NCBI GenBank assembly: GCA_023145435.1
Contig: JAGLDS010000008.1
Span: 1-64,000 of the forward strand
DNA length: 64,000 bases
From: Clostridiales bacterium
Lineage (GTDB): Bacteria > Bacillota > Clostridia > DUPQ01
Direction of reading: 5' to 3'
Positions 1 through 8,495 of the stretch are shown piece after piece. Every line of letters starts with the position of its first letter. The stretch's first letter is position 1. The notes under the pieces were generated by a model, which did not search any database, was not told the DNA's origin, and was given only the letters and a program-made list of their open reading frames with translations. Position numbers and translations under genes: made by a program.

Positions 1-1573
1 CTTTTATTGATGTACTATAACCTGTTTTATTTTTTTTGCCATGTGGTAAATTTAAATCTTCAAATAAAACTTTTCCTAGTTGTTTTGGCGAATTAAGATT
101 AAATTCGCAACCAGCTATTTTGTAAATATCCTGTTCTATAATATTTAAATCTGACTCTAATTTTATATTAAAAGATTGTAAAAATTTTGTATCAGCTTTT
201 ACGCCTACAAATTCCATATAAGCTAACACTTCTATTAATGGTAATTCCATTTCATTTAATAAAGAAGTCATGTTTTCTTCGTCTATTTTTTTTAATAGTA
301 ACTTTTTAACATAAAATATTCTTATTGCCTCATGACAATTTTCTATCACATTAACTTCAGCGTATTGATTAAATATTTCGACTAAATCATAATATTCTTT
401 TGTTGCATCTAATAAATATGCAGTTGTAGCCATATCACATAAAACATTGGGAATAGTAATTCCCATTTTCATAAGTTTTACAAATAATTCTTTTAAGTAA
501 TGACCAGAAATGTTTTTAATAGATGAAAAGATTGATGGTAGTAAAGAAAAATCGTTTACTATATATAATATTTTACCATCAAATGTAATTTGTAATTCTT
601 CTTCTTTATAAAATACAGTAGCATCACTTTTTATATCCATTTCATTTAATTTAGTAATATTTTTTGTTTCATATGTTATTGACTTACTAATTATTTTAGA
701 TAAATTATATTTTTTTATAAAATAATTAAATTCTAACGTAATAAATAAATTGTATAAATTTTCCTTGTCATAACCGTTTATTACTAATTCATCTAGTTTT
801 ATAGGTGTCGGAGTATGCAAATTTATTGTTGAAAGTTCATAACTTAAAAATGCTTTCTCAGAATCTATTAATAATTTATTTTTTAAATTTTCACTTGAAA
901 TCTCGTCAATATTTTCATATAAATTTCTTAATGTGTGATATTTCTTTATAAGTTTAACTGCAGTTTTTTCGCCAACACCTGCTACACCTGGAATATTATC
1001 TGATTTATCCCCCATTAACGCTTTAACATGAATAAATTCCTTAGCTGTTATACCCATTTTTTCAAATAGACTGTTTTTTGTAAACTCATTAACAATTGCT
1101 TTTTTATTTAAAGTTGTAGGTATTTTAACAGTTGTATCATTAGAAACTAGTTGAATCATATCACGATCACCTGTAAGTACTGTAACCTTATATGATGAAA
1201 GTTCTGCTAATCGCTTATAAGTTCCAATTAAATCATCTGCCTCTTGGCCTACCATCTCAATTGTTTTAATATTCATAGCAGCTAGGACTTTCTTTATTAA
1301 TGGAAACTGGCTTATTAATTCTTCAGGTGTTTCTTTTCTTCCAGCTTTATATTCACTAAATAAATCGTGACGGAAATTTTTCCCCTTAACATCAAAAGCC
1401 ACCAAAATATGAGTTGGTTTTTCTGATTCAATAAATTTATCCATTGTATTTAAAAATCCAAAAATTGCGTTTGTAAAAACACCTTCTTTAGTAGACATCA
1501 TACGCTGATGACTTAACCCATAGAAGGATCTAAACAAAATACTAGATCCATCAATTAGTAAAAGATTGTTCAT
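1..1573 (-). CDS. polA: DNA polymerase I, N-terminal part (gene runs off window start)
   Basis: Replicative gap-filling and repair polymerase. I translated the open minus-strand frame from ATG at 1571-1573 to the window edge, about 524 codons. It opens with the 5'-3' exonuclease signature (LLIDGSSILFRSF, then VAFDVKGKNFRHDLF, ADDLIGTY and MGDKSDNIPGVAGVGEKTA). It passes through a 3'-5' exonuclease-like region and reaches the start of the polymerase domain with FNLNSPKQLGKVLFEDLNLP and KTGYSTS. The catalytic palm lies beyond the window. The start codon overlaps the stop of the upstream anti-sigma gene by one base (TAATG), and that gene's 3' end supplies GGAGAA as the ribosome site. polA is therefore translationally coupled to the sigma/anti-sigma pair, an unusual placement. 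Identity is secure; proofreading activity was not assessed. Confidence 0.95.
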   Translation of the reverse strand, partial: MNNLLLIDGSSILFRSFYGLSHQRMMSTKEGVFTNAIFGFLNTMDKFIESEKPTHILVAFDVKGKNFRHDLFSEYKAGRKETPEELISQFPLIKKVLAAMNIKTIEMVGQEADDLIGTYKRLAELSSYKVTVLTGDRDMIQLVSNDTTVKIPTTLNKKAIVNEFTKNSLFEKMGITAKEFIHVKALMGDKSDNIPGVAGVGEKTAVKLIKKYHTLRNLYENIDEISSENLKNKLLIDSEKAFLSYELSTINLHTPTPIKLDELVINGYDKENLYNLFITLEFNYFIKKYNLSKIISKSITYETKNITKLNEMDIKSDATVFYKEEELQITFDGKILYIVNDFSLLPSIFSSIKNISGHYLKELFVKLMKMGITIPNVLCDMATTAYLLDATKEYYDLVEIFNQYAEVNVIENCHEAIRIFYVKKLLLKKIDEENMTSLLNEMELPLIEVLAYMEFVGVKADTKFLQSFNIKLESDLNIIEQDIYKIAGCEFNLNSPKQLGKVLFEDLNLPHGKKNKTGYSTSIK

Positions 1574-2289
1574 TATTCTCCATTTATAATTATTTTTATT
1601 GTTACATTTTCACTATCTGTCTTATTTTCTTCAATAAGATTTAATTTAACTTCTTTAATTATTTTAAGATAGTTATCATAAGAAGTAGTAAAAACAATAC
1701 AATCATCATCTATTAACATATTAGTTATATTATAGGTGTTTAATAATAAGTTTTCCATATCTTCTTTTGAAATTAGTTTATTGTTATATAGATAATCATA
1801 TGACAGGTCATCATAATTTTCATTAAATTTTGCTTGATTTTTTGTGTTTTCCTCAGCCAAAGCATTATCAGTAGTGTACATACCATTTTCTGGAACGGTA
1901 TCATCTAGACTAGCTACTTCTCTAGATCCTTCACCAAATTCAGCTGATTTCATCTCAATAAAATTACTATTTAAAAGTGAAAATCCAACTACAATAATAA
2001 GACAAGCTGCTACTGCACTTGCTGAATATTTTATAAATCGATTAAATTTAATAATTTTTTGTTTTTTTCTGTTATTTATTTCATTCATTACTTGATTTGA
2101 AAAATGTTTAGGAAGAGTAAGTGAAACTAATGATAATTCTTTTTTAAGAGTTATCATGTCTTTTTTGTACATTTGGCAATCAGGGCACGTTGATAAATGA
2201 ATTTTAAGTTTTTGATTATCTTTATTAGATATCGTCCCATCAATTAACATATTTATTTGTTCTATGTGCAAAAGACACTGTTTGTTCAC
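1573..2289 (-). CDS. Membrane-anchored zinc-type anti-sigma factor
   Basis: Predicted partner that holds the adjacent ECF sigma factor inactive. The 238-residue protein starts with a GTG preceded by AGGAAAT. Residues 31-38 form HxxxCxxC (H31, C35, C38), and an upstream H8/C5 completes the zinc-binding anti-sigma (ZAS, zf-HC2) pattern. A single membrane segment lies at about residues 88-108 and is followed by an acidic extracellular part of about 130 residues that resembles no sensor domain I know. The sigma gene lies 33 bases upstream and polA overlaps downstream, so all three are likely one transcript. Anti-sigma function is inferred from the ZAS motif, topology and location; the triggering signal is unknown. 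Confidence 0.8.
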   Translation of the reverse strand: MNKQCLLHIEQINMLIDGTISNKDNQKLKIHLSTCPDCQMYKKDMITLKKELSLVSLTLPKHFSNQVMNEINNRKKQKIIKFNRFIKYSASAVAACLIIVVGFSLLNSNFIEMKSAEFGEGSREVASLDDTVPENGMYTTDNALAEENTKNQAKFNENYDDLSYDYLYNNKLISKEDMENLLLNTYNITNMLIDDDCIVFTTSYDNYLKIIKEVKLNLIEENKTDSENVTIKIIINGE

Positions 2290-2322
2290 TTTTTTTATTT
2301 CCTTTCACTATTATAACGATTA

Positions 2323-2907
2323 CTAATCTAAAATAGTTCCCTCTTCTCTAATTATTTCTGCTAATCGGCGTCTACCCCTTGAAATTCTAGATTTTACTGT
2401 ACCTAAGCTGATTTTTAGTAATTCACTTATTTCTTGATAATCATATCCTTTTATATCTGATAAAACGATTACAGTTCTATGGTCATGTGATAATTTTTCT
2501 AGAGAAGAATTTATAAGTGAAATACTATCTTTTTTTTCAAAAATAGCATCCATGCTATTTTTTTTATCTTCAATTTGAAATGATAATTCATTATCATTAT
2601 TATAATAGGTAGCATCATAAGATAAAGTTTTTTTCCTATTGTTTTTACGTAATTGATCAATACAAGTATTTTTAATTATTCTATAAAGCCAAGTATTAAA
2701 GGAACTATTAAAGTTAAATTTATTAAGATTATTATATACTTTAATAAAAGATTCTTGAACCATATCATAAGCATCATGTGTATTCCCCATTACACCAAAA
2801 GCTATGGCATATGCTTTGTCTTGAAATGCGACAATAAGCAATTCAAAACTATCATTATCACCTTTTTGGGCTTTTTTGATTATTGCATCTTCATTTAAAT
2901 TCAACAA
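2323..2907 (-). CDS. ECF-family RNA polymerase sigma factor
   Basis: Directs RNA polymerase to a stress or envelope regulon. The 194 residues hold region 2 (about 18-95, including AYDMVQESFIKVYNNL and FNTWLYRIIKNTCID) and region 4 (about 135-190, with SDIKGYDYQEISELL and GTVKSRISRGRRRL). There is no region 1 or 3, which is the ECF architecture. AGGAGG is followed by two consecutive in-frame TTG codons; the first is 4 bases away and the second 7 bases away, so the true start may be 2904. It is divergent from murT, with promoters packed into 68 bases, and is followed by its anti-sigma factor. A cell-wall stress role is plausible from the murT neighbour but is inference. Confidence 0.9.
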   Translation of the reverse strand: MLNLNEDAIIKKAQKGDNDSFELLIVAFQDKAYAIAFGVMGNTHDAYDMVQESFIKVYNNLNKFNFNSSFNTWLYRIIKNTCIDQLRKNNRKKTLSYDATYYNNDNELSFQIEDKKNSMDAIFEKKDSISLINSSLEKLSHDHRTVIVLSDIKGYDYQEISELLKISLGTVKSRISRGRRRLAEIIREEGTILD

Positions 2908-2926
2908 TTTTCCTCCTAATGAAAAA

Positions 2927-2955
2927 ATTATATATTACCTTTTATAAAAAAACAA
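2927..2955 (-). promoter_or_regulatory. Promoter of the sigma/anti-sigma/polA unit
   Basis: Read on the minus strand: TTGTTT (2950-2955), a 17-base spacer and TATAAT (2927-2932), about 20 bases before the TTG start. It has housekeeping-type spacing and lies interleaved with the divergent murT promoter. Confidence 0.7.
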
Positions 2956-2969
2956 TCTTATGTTATAAT
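2941..2969 (+). promoter_or_regulatory. Promoter of murT-gatD, extended -10, leaderless
   Basis: TGTTATAAT gives a TG-extended -10 (TATAAT at 2964-2969). The -35 is poor (TTTATA, 2941-2946). Six bases separate the -10 from the ATG at 2976, so the predicted +1 is the start codon itself. No Shine-Dalgarno sequence precedes it. Confidence 0.65.
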
Positions 2970-2975
2970 TCATCT

Positions 2976-4340
2976 ATGTATTTTAGAAAAAGTTTATCAC
3001 TTATTATAGCCAAAACTTTAATTAAATTTCTTCGTACTATTGGACGTGGTGGGACTTCTTTACCAGGAAAATTAGCTTTAAAAATTTATCCCAATATACT
3101 TAAAGAATTATCTTCTGATATTAGTTCAATTGTTGTTACTGGTACTAATGGTAAAACTACAACAAGTAAAATTATATCAACAATATTAGAGCAATCTAAT
3201 ATGTCATTTATCAGTAATAAGTCAGGTGCAAATCTAATCAGTGGAATAGCAACAGTTTTTATAGAAAGCCACAAAAAAAATTATAAATATGCTTTATTAG
3301 AAATTGATGAAGCTGCTTTTAAAACAGTTTCAAAACATATTGATGTTAGATATTTATTGGTTACAAATCTTTTTAGAGACCAACTTGACCGTTTTGGTGA
3401 AATTACTCATACTCTAGCCAATATTGTAGAAGGAATTTCTAATTGCCCTTTAGCTACTATTTGTATAAATGCCGATTGTTCCTTGCTTTCCTCTATTGGT
3501 AAACAAGTTAATAATAAGATTATATTCTATGGCATCAACCAGCCCTTCCCATCCACTGATTATAGCCTTTCAGATGCGCCCTATTGCTTTTTTTGTAAAA
3601 CAAAGTATGATTACTCTTATAGGACATTTGGCCATTTAGGAGGCTTTTCATGCCCAAACTGTGGATATAAACGTATTACACCTGATATTGCCGTAACAAC
3701 CTTAAAGGTAATGAACGAAAAATATTCAAAAGTTGATTTGATAGTTGATAATAATAAAATTAGCATAAAGATAAATCTTCCTGGTGAATATAATATTTAT
3801 AATGGAATTTCTGCTTTTTCAATTGGTTATGCATTAAATATTGATTATAAAATTTTAATAAGTTCATTGGCTACCTTTAAAAGTGGTTTTGGTAGGATGG
3901 AAAACATGTCTTTAAATGGAGTTGATACTAATATAATTTTAGTTAAAAATCCTGCTGGTTTAAATAGTGTTATTAACTATCTTTCTTCATTATCAAAACC
4001 ATTTGTTTTAACACTTATACTAAATGATCAATTTGCCGACGGTACTGATGTATCTTGGATTTGGGATGTTCTTTTTGAAAATTTAATATCAAATATAAAT
4101 ATGATTTCTCATATATATATTTCAGGAATTAGAAAATATGATATGGCATTACGACTTAAATATGCTAATTTACCTGAAGAAAAAATAACAATATGTAAAA
4201 CAACTAAACAATTAATTAATATCATTAGTGATCCTTTATTAGTTTCAAACACTTCATATATACTACCAACTTATACTGCTATGTTTGATTTAAGAAAATC
4301 ACTTAAAAAACAATTTAAATTAAAAGAATTTTGGAAGTAA
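2976..4340 (+). CDS. murT: Lipid II isoglutaminyl synthase, MurT subunit
   Basis: ATP-dependent Mur-ligase-like subunit that, with GatD, amidates D-glutamate of the lipid II stem peptide to D-isoglutamine. The 454 residues hold the P-loop GTNGKTT (56-62) in a Mur-ligase central domain. A four-Cys zinc ribbon is inserted at about 203-232 (CFFC and CPNC). The C-terminal domain carries NDQFADGTDVSWIWDV, the family's conserved Asp stretch. An upstream in-frame codon at 2883 exists, but homologues begin near MYFRKSLSLI and the -10 box lies inside that extension, so I chose 2976. gatD follows after 4 bases. Its presence implies a peptidoglycan wall. Confidence 0.95.
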   Translation: MYFRKSLSLIIAKTLIKFLRTIGRGGTSLPGKLALKIYPNILKELSSDISSIVVTGTNGKTTTSKIISTILEQSNMSFISNKSGANLISGIATVFIESHKKNYKYALLEIDEAAFKTVSKHIDVRYLLVTNLFRDQLDRFGEITHTLANIVEGISNCPLATICINADCSLLSSIGKQVNNKIIFYGINQPFPSTDYSLSDAPYCFFCKTKYDYSYRTFGHLGGFSCPNCGYKRITPDIAVTTLKVMNEKYSKVDLIVDNNKISIKINLPGEYNIYNGISAFSIGYALNIDYKILISSLATFKSGFGRMENMSLNGVDTNIILVKNPAGLNSVINYLSSLSKPFVLTLILNDQFADGTDVSWIWDVLFENLISNINMISHIYISGIRKYDMALRLKYANLPEEKITICKTTKQLINIISDPLLVSNTSYILPTYTAMFDLRKSLKKQFKLKEFWK

Positions 4341-4344
4341 AAAT

Positions 4345-5064
4345 ATGAAATTAACTATTGCACATTTATATCCTGAACTACTAAACCTTTATGGAGATGG
4401 TGGAAATTTAATTGCCATGAAAAATAGGTTGAATTGGCGTAATATAGAATGTGAAATTGTAAAAATTCCTTTAGGGCATCCTTTTAACGCTAAACACTAT
4501 GATATAGTTTTTATTGGTGGTGGTCAGGATTTTGAACAAGAAGTAATTTTAAAAGACTTAAAAGGTGATAAAACAAAACAAATTATTGATGCGATTAATA
4601 ACGATGTTACATTTTTAGGTATTTGTGGTGGTTATCAATTACTTGGTAATTATTATAAAACCAAAGATGGTCAAACCTATGATTTTATTGGAGCGCTTGA
4701 TCTTTACACAATAGGTCAAGAAAAAAGGATGATTGGAGATTTTATGTTTTCTTCTCCATATATCAACAATAAATTAATAGTTGGATTTGAAAATCATTCT
4801 GGTAAAACTTACTTAGGTGACACAGTAAAGCCATTAGGAATTGTAAAAAAAGGTTACGGTAACAATGGTGAAGATAAAACAGAAGGAGCTAGATTTAAAA
4901 ATGTATTCTGTTCTTACTCACATGGATCACTATTACCTAAAAATCCTTTACTTTGTGATTATATTTTACAAACTACTTTACAAAAAAAATATAATATAAC
5001 ATTAAGTGACTTAGATGATACTTTAGAAAATAAAGCTCATGATTTTATAGTAAATAGGTTTTAA
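4345..5064 (+). CDS. gatD: Lipid II isoglutaminyl synthase, glutaminase subunit GatD
   Basis: Class I glutamine amidotransferase that supplies ammonia to MurT. In its 239 residues the nucleophile C94 sits in GICGGYQLLG, and H193 lies in YSHGSLLPKN. The oxyanion region GGGQDFE is near residue 60. Length and motifs match GatD rather than CobB/CobQ. It is 4 bases after murT with a modest GGAAG ribosome site inside the murT end. Its last 20 bases overlap the 3' end of the convergent trmFO gene, and I see no terminator hairpin between the two. Confidence 0.95.
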   Translation: MKLTIAHLYPELLNLYGDGGNLIAMKNRLNWRNIECEIVKIPLGHPFNAKHYDIVFIGGGQDFEQEVILKDLKGDKTKQIIDAINNDVTFLGICGGYQLLGNYYKTKDGQTYDFIGALDLYTIGQEKRMIGDFMFSSPYINNKLIVGFENHSGKTYLGDTVKPLGIVKKGYGNNGEDKTEGARFKNVFCSYSHGSLLPKNPLLCDYILQTTLQKKYNITLSDLDDTLENKAHDFIVNRF

Positions 5065-6343
5065 TAGTTTTTTTCATAGACTCAATGGCTCTTTTTGAAT
5101 ACTTTTCTTTTTTTAGCGTTTTATTTCTTTCTCTTGTTTCTAAAGGCGCAATTATACCAAAATTACTATTCATTGGTTGAAATTTTTTTTGATATGCATT
5201 AGTAATATAATCTAATAATGCACCAGTCATTGTTTCAAGTGGAAATTTAATCATTTCATTATTATTAATTTTTCTTGCCATATTTATACCACAAACTAAA
5301 CCTGATAATGCTGATTCCATATAACCTTCAACACCCGAAAGTTGTCCGGCAATAAATATATTGTCAAATTGATTTAATTGTGAAAATTCATTTAATAGCT
5401 TTGGTGAATTAAGATATGTGTTCCTATGCATGACTCCATTACGTTCAATAACAACATTTTCTAATCCTGGAATAAGTTTTAATAATTCTTTTTGAGCTTT
5501 AAACGTTAGATTTGTTTGAAAACCTACTAAATTATATAAAGTTCCACTTTCGTTATCTTGTCTAAGTTGTACTACAGCATAAGCATTATCATCTAACCCA
5601 ACAGGTTTGAGTGGGCCAAATCGTAATGTATCTATCCCTCTTTTTGCCATAATTTCTATAGGCATACAACCTTCAAATATATGTTTTTTTTCAAAATCAT
5701 GTAAAATTACAGTATCTGCACTTATTAGATAATTATAAAAGTTAAAATATTGTTCTCTATTCATAGAACAATTAAAATAATCAGCTTCTCCTTTATTATA
5801 TCTCGCTTTTTTATAGACTATTGAATGATCTAATGAATCTTCTCTAATAATAGGAGCAGCGGCATCAAAAAAATACAACTGTTCTTTGCCAGTGATATTT
5901 CCTAAAGAATTAATAATATCTTCACTGCTTAAAGGACCTGTAGCAATTATTACAGGTTGATCACTTGGGATTTCTTTTATTTCTTCATTTATTACATTTA
6001 TTAAAGGATTATCATTAATAATTGAAGTTATCTTTTTAGAAAAAGTATATCGATCTACAGCTAAAGCGTTTCCAGCTGGAACTTTACATTGTTTTGCAGT
6101 TTTTAAAATAAAGCTATCTAGCAAAGCCATTTCTTCTTTTAATACACCTGATGAAGTTGTTAATGTAATTGATTTTAATGAATTACTACACACAAGTTCT
6201 GCATATTCATCTAATTTATGCGCTTCACTTTTCTTGTTTGGTTTCATTTCATACAAAGTTACAGAAATATTTCTTTTTGCAAGTTGTAAACTTGCTTCAC
6301 ACCCTGCTAATCCAGCACCAATAACTATTACATTATTATTCAT
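5045..6343 (-). CDS. trmFO: Folate-dependent tRNA (uracil-54-C5)-methyltransferase
   Basis: Flavoprotein that makes ribothymidine at position 54 of the tRNA T-loop using methylenetetrahydrofolate. The 432 residues open with the FAD-binding GAGLAGCEAS. ELVCSNSLKS contains C52, a family-conserved cysteine. The C-terminal FQPMNSNFGIIAPL block is typical of TrmFO/Gid. The start lies 2 bases after the topA stop in a short tandem repeat (AATAATGAAT repeated), with no clear ribosome site, so translation is probably coupled to topA. The dprA-topA-trmFO order is common in Bacillota. The 3' end overlaps gatD. Confidence 0.96.
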   Translation of the reverse strand: MNNNVIVIGAGLAGCEASLQLAKRNISVTLYEMKPNKKSEAHKLDEYAELVCSNSLKSITLTTSSGVLKEEMALLDSFILKTAKQCKVPAGNALAVDRYTFSKKITSIINDNPLINVINEEIKEIPSDQPVIIATGPLSSEDIINSLGNITGKEQLYFFDAAAPIIREDSLDHSIVYKKARYNKGEADYFNCSMNREQYFNFYNYLISADTVILHDFEKKHIFEGCMPIEIMAKRGIDTLRFGPLKPVGLDDNAYAVVQLRQDNESGTLYNLVGFQTNLTFKAQKELLKLIPGLENVVIERNGVMHRNTYLNSPKLLNEFSQLNQFDNIFIAGQLSGVEGYMESALSGLVCGINMARKINNNEMIKFPLETMTGALLDYITNAYQKKFQPMNSNFGIIAPLETRERNKTLKKEKYSKRAIESMKKTIKTYLL

Positions 6344-6345
6344 TA

Positions 6346-8451
6346 TTATTCATTATTTTTCTTTATTTCTTCTAAATAATCACAAGTTTCATTACTACAT
6401 TTTAAATGTTTTTTATAATTTATTCTCGTTTCAAGTAAAGTATTATTACATTTTGGACATTTTAAATCAGTAGGTAAATCCCAAGAACTAAAATCACAAT
6501 TTGGATAATCTTCACACCCTATATATTTTTTATCTTTTTTAGTGAATTTTATTAGTACATTTTTGCTGCATTTTGGACATATCATATCAGTTGGTAATGT
6601 ATATGGCTTAGTATTTTTACACTCAGGGTAACCCGGACAAGCTAAAAACTTACCATATCTACCACTTTTAATAATCATATTTTTACCACAATTTTCACAT
6701 ATAACATCTGTAATATCTTGTTGTAAGGTGATTTTTTCTATATTTTTATCAGCTGCAATCAATGTATCACTAAATCCTTTGTAAAAATCTTCAATAACTT
6801 GATTCCATAATACTTCACCATTTTCAATGTTATCTAGCGAATCTTCCATTTCAGTAGTAAACCCATAGTCAACAATTTTAGTAAAATGTTTCTTCATAAT
6901 ATTGTTAACAACTATACCAGTTTCAGTTGGGAACAATGTTCTTTTTTGTCTTTCTACATATCCTCTATTTACAATAGTAGAAATTGTTGGTGCATAAGTA
7001 CTTGGTCGGCCAATACCCTTTTCTTCTAACATTTTTACTAAAGAAGCCTCAGAATATCTATATGGTGGTTGTGTAAACTTTTGTATATCGTTAATTTTTT
7101 GTAGATGTAATATTTCGTCTTTAATTAATGATGGCATATATTTGTTTTTTGCTTCTTCTTCAATTGTCACTTTTGATTTAATTTCAGTTACTTGATAAAC
7201 TGCTTGATACCCATTAAAAATAACATTACTTCCACTTGCTTTAAATATATGTTCATCAGCTTTAATTGAAACTGATGTTGTTTCATATTTTACAGGAGAC
7301 ATTTGACTTGCTACAAATCTATCATAAATTAATTTGTATAATTTAATTTGCTCATCTTTAAGACTGTCTTTTATATTCTGTGGTAATATATCTAATTCTG
7401 TTGGTCTTATAGCTTCATGAGCATCTTGTGAGTTCTTTTTATTTTTGTAGGTTGGGATTGCTGTTGGTACATATTCACTACCAAACATTTTTTCAATCAT
7501 TTTTCTAGTTTCTAATTGAATTTCTGGTGAAATTCTAGTTGAATCAGTTCTCATGTATGTAATTAAACCAACACTACCAAATCCTTCAATTGGCATTCCT
7601 TCATATAGGCTTTGCGCAACTTGCATTGTTCTCTTTGCTGTAAATCCTAATTTTGTAGAAGCTTCTTGTTGTAATGTACTAGTTATAAATGGAGGTGATG
7701 GTCTTCTAGATTTATTAGAAACCTTAATTTCCTTTACAGTTAATTGAGCATTTTTACAATCTTCTACTATTTTTTTAGCTTGCTCTTTATTTGTAATTTT
7801 AATTTTTTTACTTTGCCCAAAATATTTAGCTATAAATGTTTCTTTTTCGCCATCTTTATTTAGGTTAAGTGTTATTTCCCAGTACTCTTCCGGTACAAAT
7901 GCATTAATTTCATCTTCTCTGTCACATATTAGTTTTACAGCAACAGATTGAACTCTTCCAGCACTTAACCCTTTTTTTATCTTTTTCCATAGAATTGGAC
8001 TAATTTTATAGCCTACAATCCTATCAAGTACTCGTCTTGCTTGGTATGCATTAAACATATCAATATTAATTTTGCTAGGGTTTGAAACAGCTTGTTGTAC
8101 TGCTTTTTTTGTAATTTCATTAAAAGTAATTCTAAATTGTTGTTCTTCTTTTAATTTTAGTGCTTTTGCAATATGCCAAGAAATTGCTTCTCCCTCTCTA
8201 TCAGGGTCAGTAGCTAGAAAAACTTTTTCAACACCTTTTGCAGATTCTTTTAATTTATCAATTACTTTCTTCTTACCTTTAATTGTTTGATACTTAGGGG
8301 TAAAGCCATTATCAATATCAACACCTAAATTTTTGCTTGGTAAATCTCTAATATGTCCATAGCTAGCTTCGATTTTATAATCTTTTCCTAAATATTTTTT
8401 AATAGTTTTTGCTTTTGCTGGTGATTCGACAATCACTAAATTCTTTGCCAT
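6346..8451 (-). CDS. topA: DNA topoisomerase I (type IA)
   Basis: Relaxes negative supercoils. The 701 residues start at MAKNLVIVESPAKAKTI; this start is preceded by GGAGG with ideal spacing, whereas an upstream in-frame ATG at 8472 is not. The Toprim domain contains FLATDPDREGEAISWHI. The catalytic tyrosine is Y299 in LITYMRTDSTRIS. Three C-terminal zinc ribbons follow (CENC...CPGYPEC, CPKC...CEDYPNC, CPKC...CSNETC). It lies 44 bases after dprA and is followed at once by trmFO. This is a complete housekeeping gene with nothing missing. Confidence 0.97.
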   Translation of the reverse strand: MAKNLVIVESPAKAKTIKKYLGKDYKIEASYGHIRDLPSKNLGVDIDNGFTPKYQTIKGKKKVIDKLKESAKGVEKVFLATDPDREGEAISWHIAKALKLKEEQQFRITFNEITKKAVQQAVSNPSKINIDMFNAYQARRVLDRIVGYKISPILWKKIKKGLSAGRVQSVAVKLICDREDEINAFVPEEYWEITLNLNKDGEKETFIAKYFGQSKKIKITNKEQAKKIVEDCKNAQLTVKEIKVSNKSRRPSPPFITSTLQQEASTKLGFTAKRTMQVAQSLYEGMPIEGFGSVGLITYMRTDSTRISPEIQLETRKMIEKMFGSEYVPTAIPTYKNKKNSQDAHEAIRPTELDILPQNIKDSLKDEQIKLYKLIYDRFVASQMSPVKYETTSVSIKADEHIFKASGSNVIFNGYQAVYQVTEIKSKVTIEEEAKNKYMPSLIKDEILHLQKINDIQKFTQPPYRYSEASLVKMLEEKGIGRPSTYAPTISTIVNRGYVERQKRTLFPTETGIVVNNIMKKHFTKIVDYGFTTEMEDSLDNIENGEVLWNQVIEDFYKGFSDTLIAADKNIEKITLQQDITDVICENCGKNMIIKSGRYGKFLACPGYPECKNTKPYTLPTDMICPKCSKNVLIKFTKKDKKYIGCEDYPNCDFSSWDLPTDLKCPKCNNTLLETRINYKKHLKCSNETCDYLEEIKKNNE

Positions 8452-8495
8452 ATAGTCCTCCATGATTTTCATCGCATATAATAATAACTTGTTTC

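Noticed and set aside
1844-2095. Plus-strand ORFs opposite the anti-sigma gene and opposite many other genes (for example 7553-7747, 13329-13520, 51000-51386)
   Set aside because: They are antisense shadows of well-supported genes, without ribosome sites or recognisable motifs.
2883-2975. N-terminal extension of murT starting at 2883
   Set aside because: It overlaps the divergent sigma gene and runs through the -10 box; family members start near MYFRKSLSLI.
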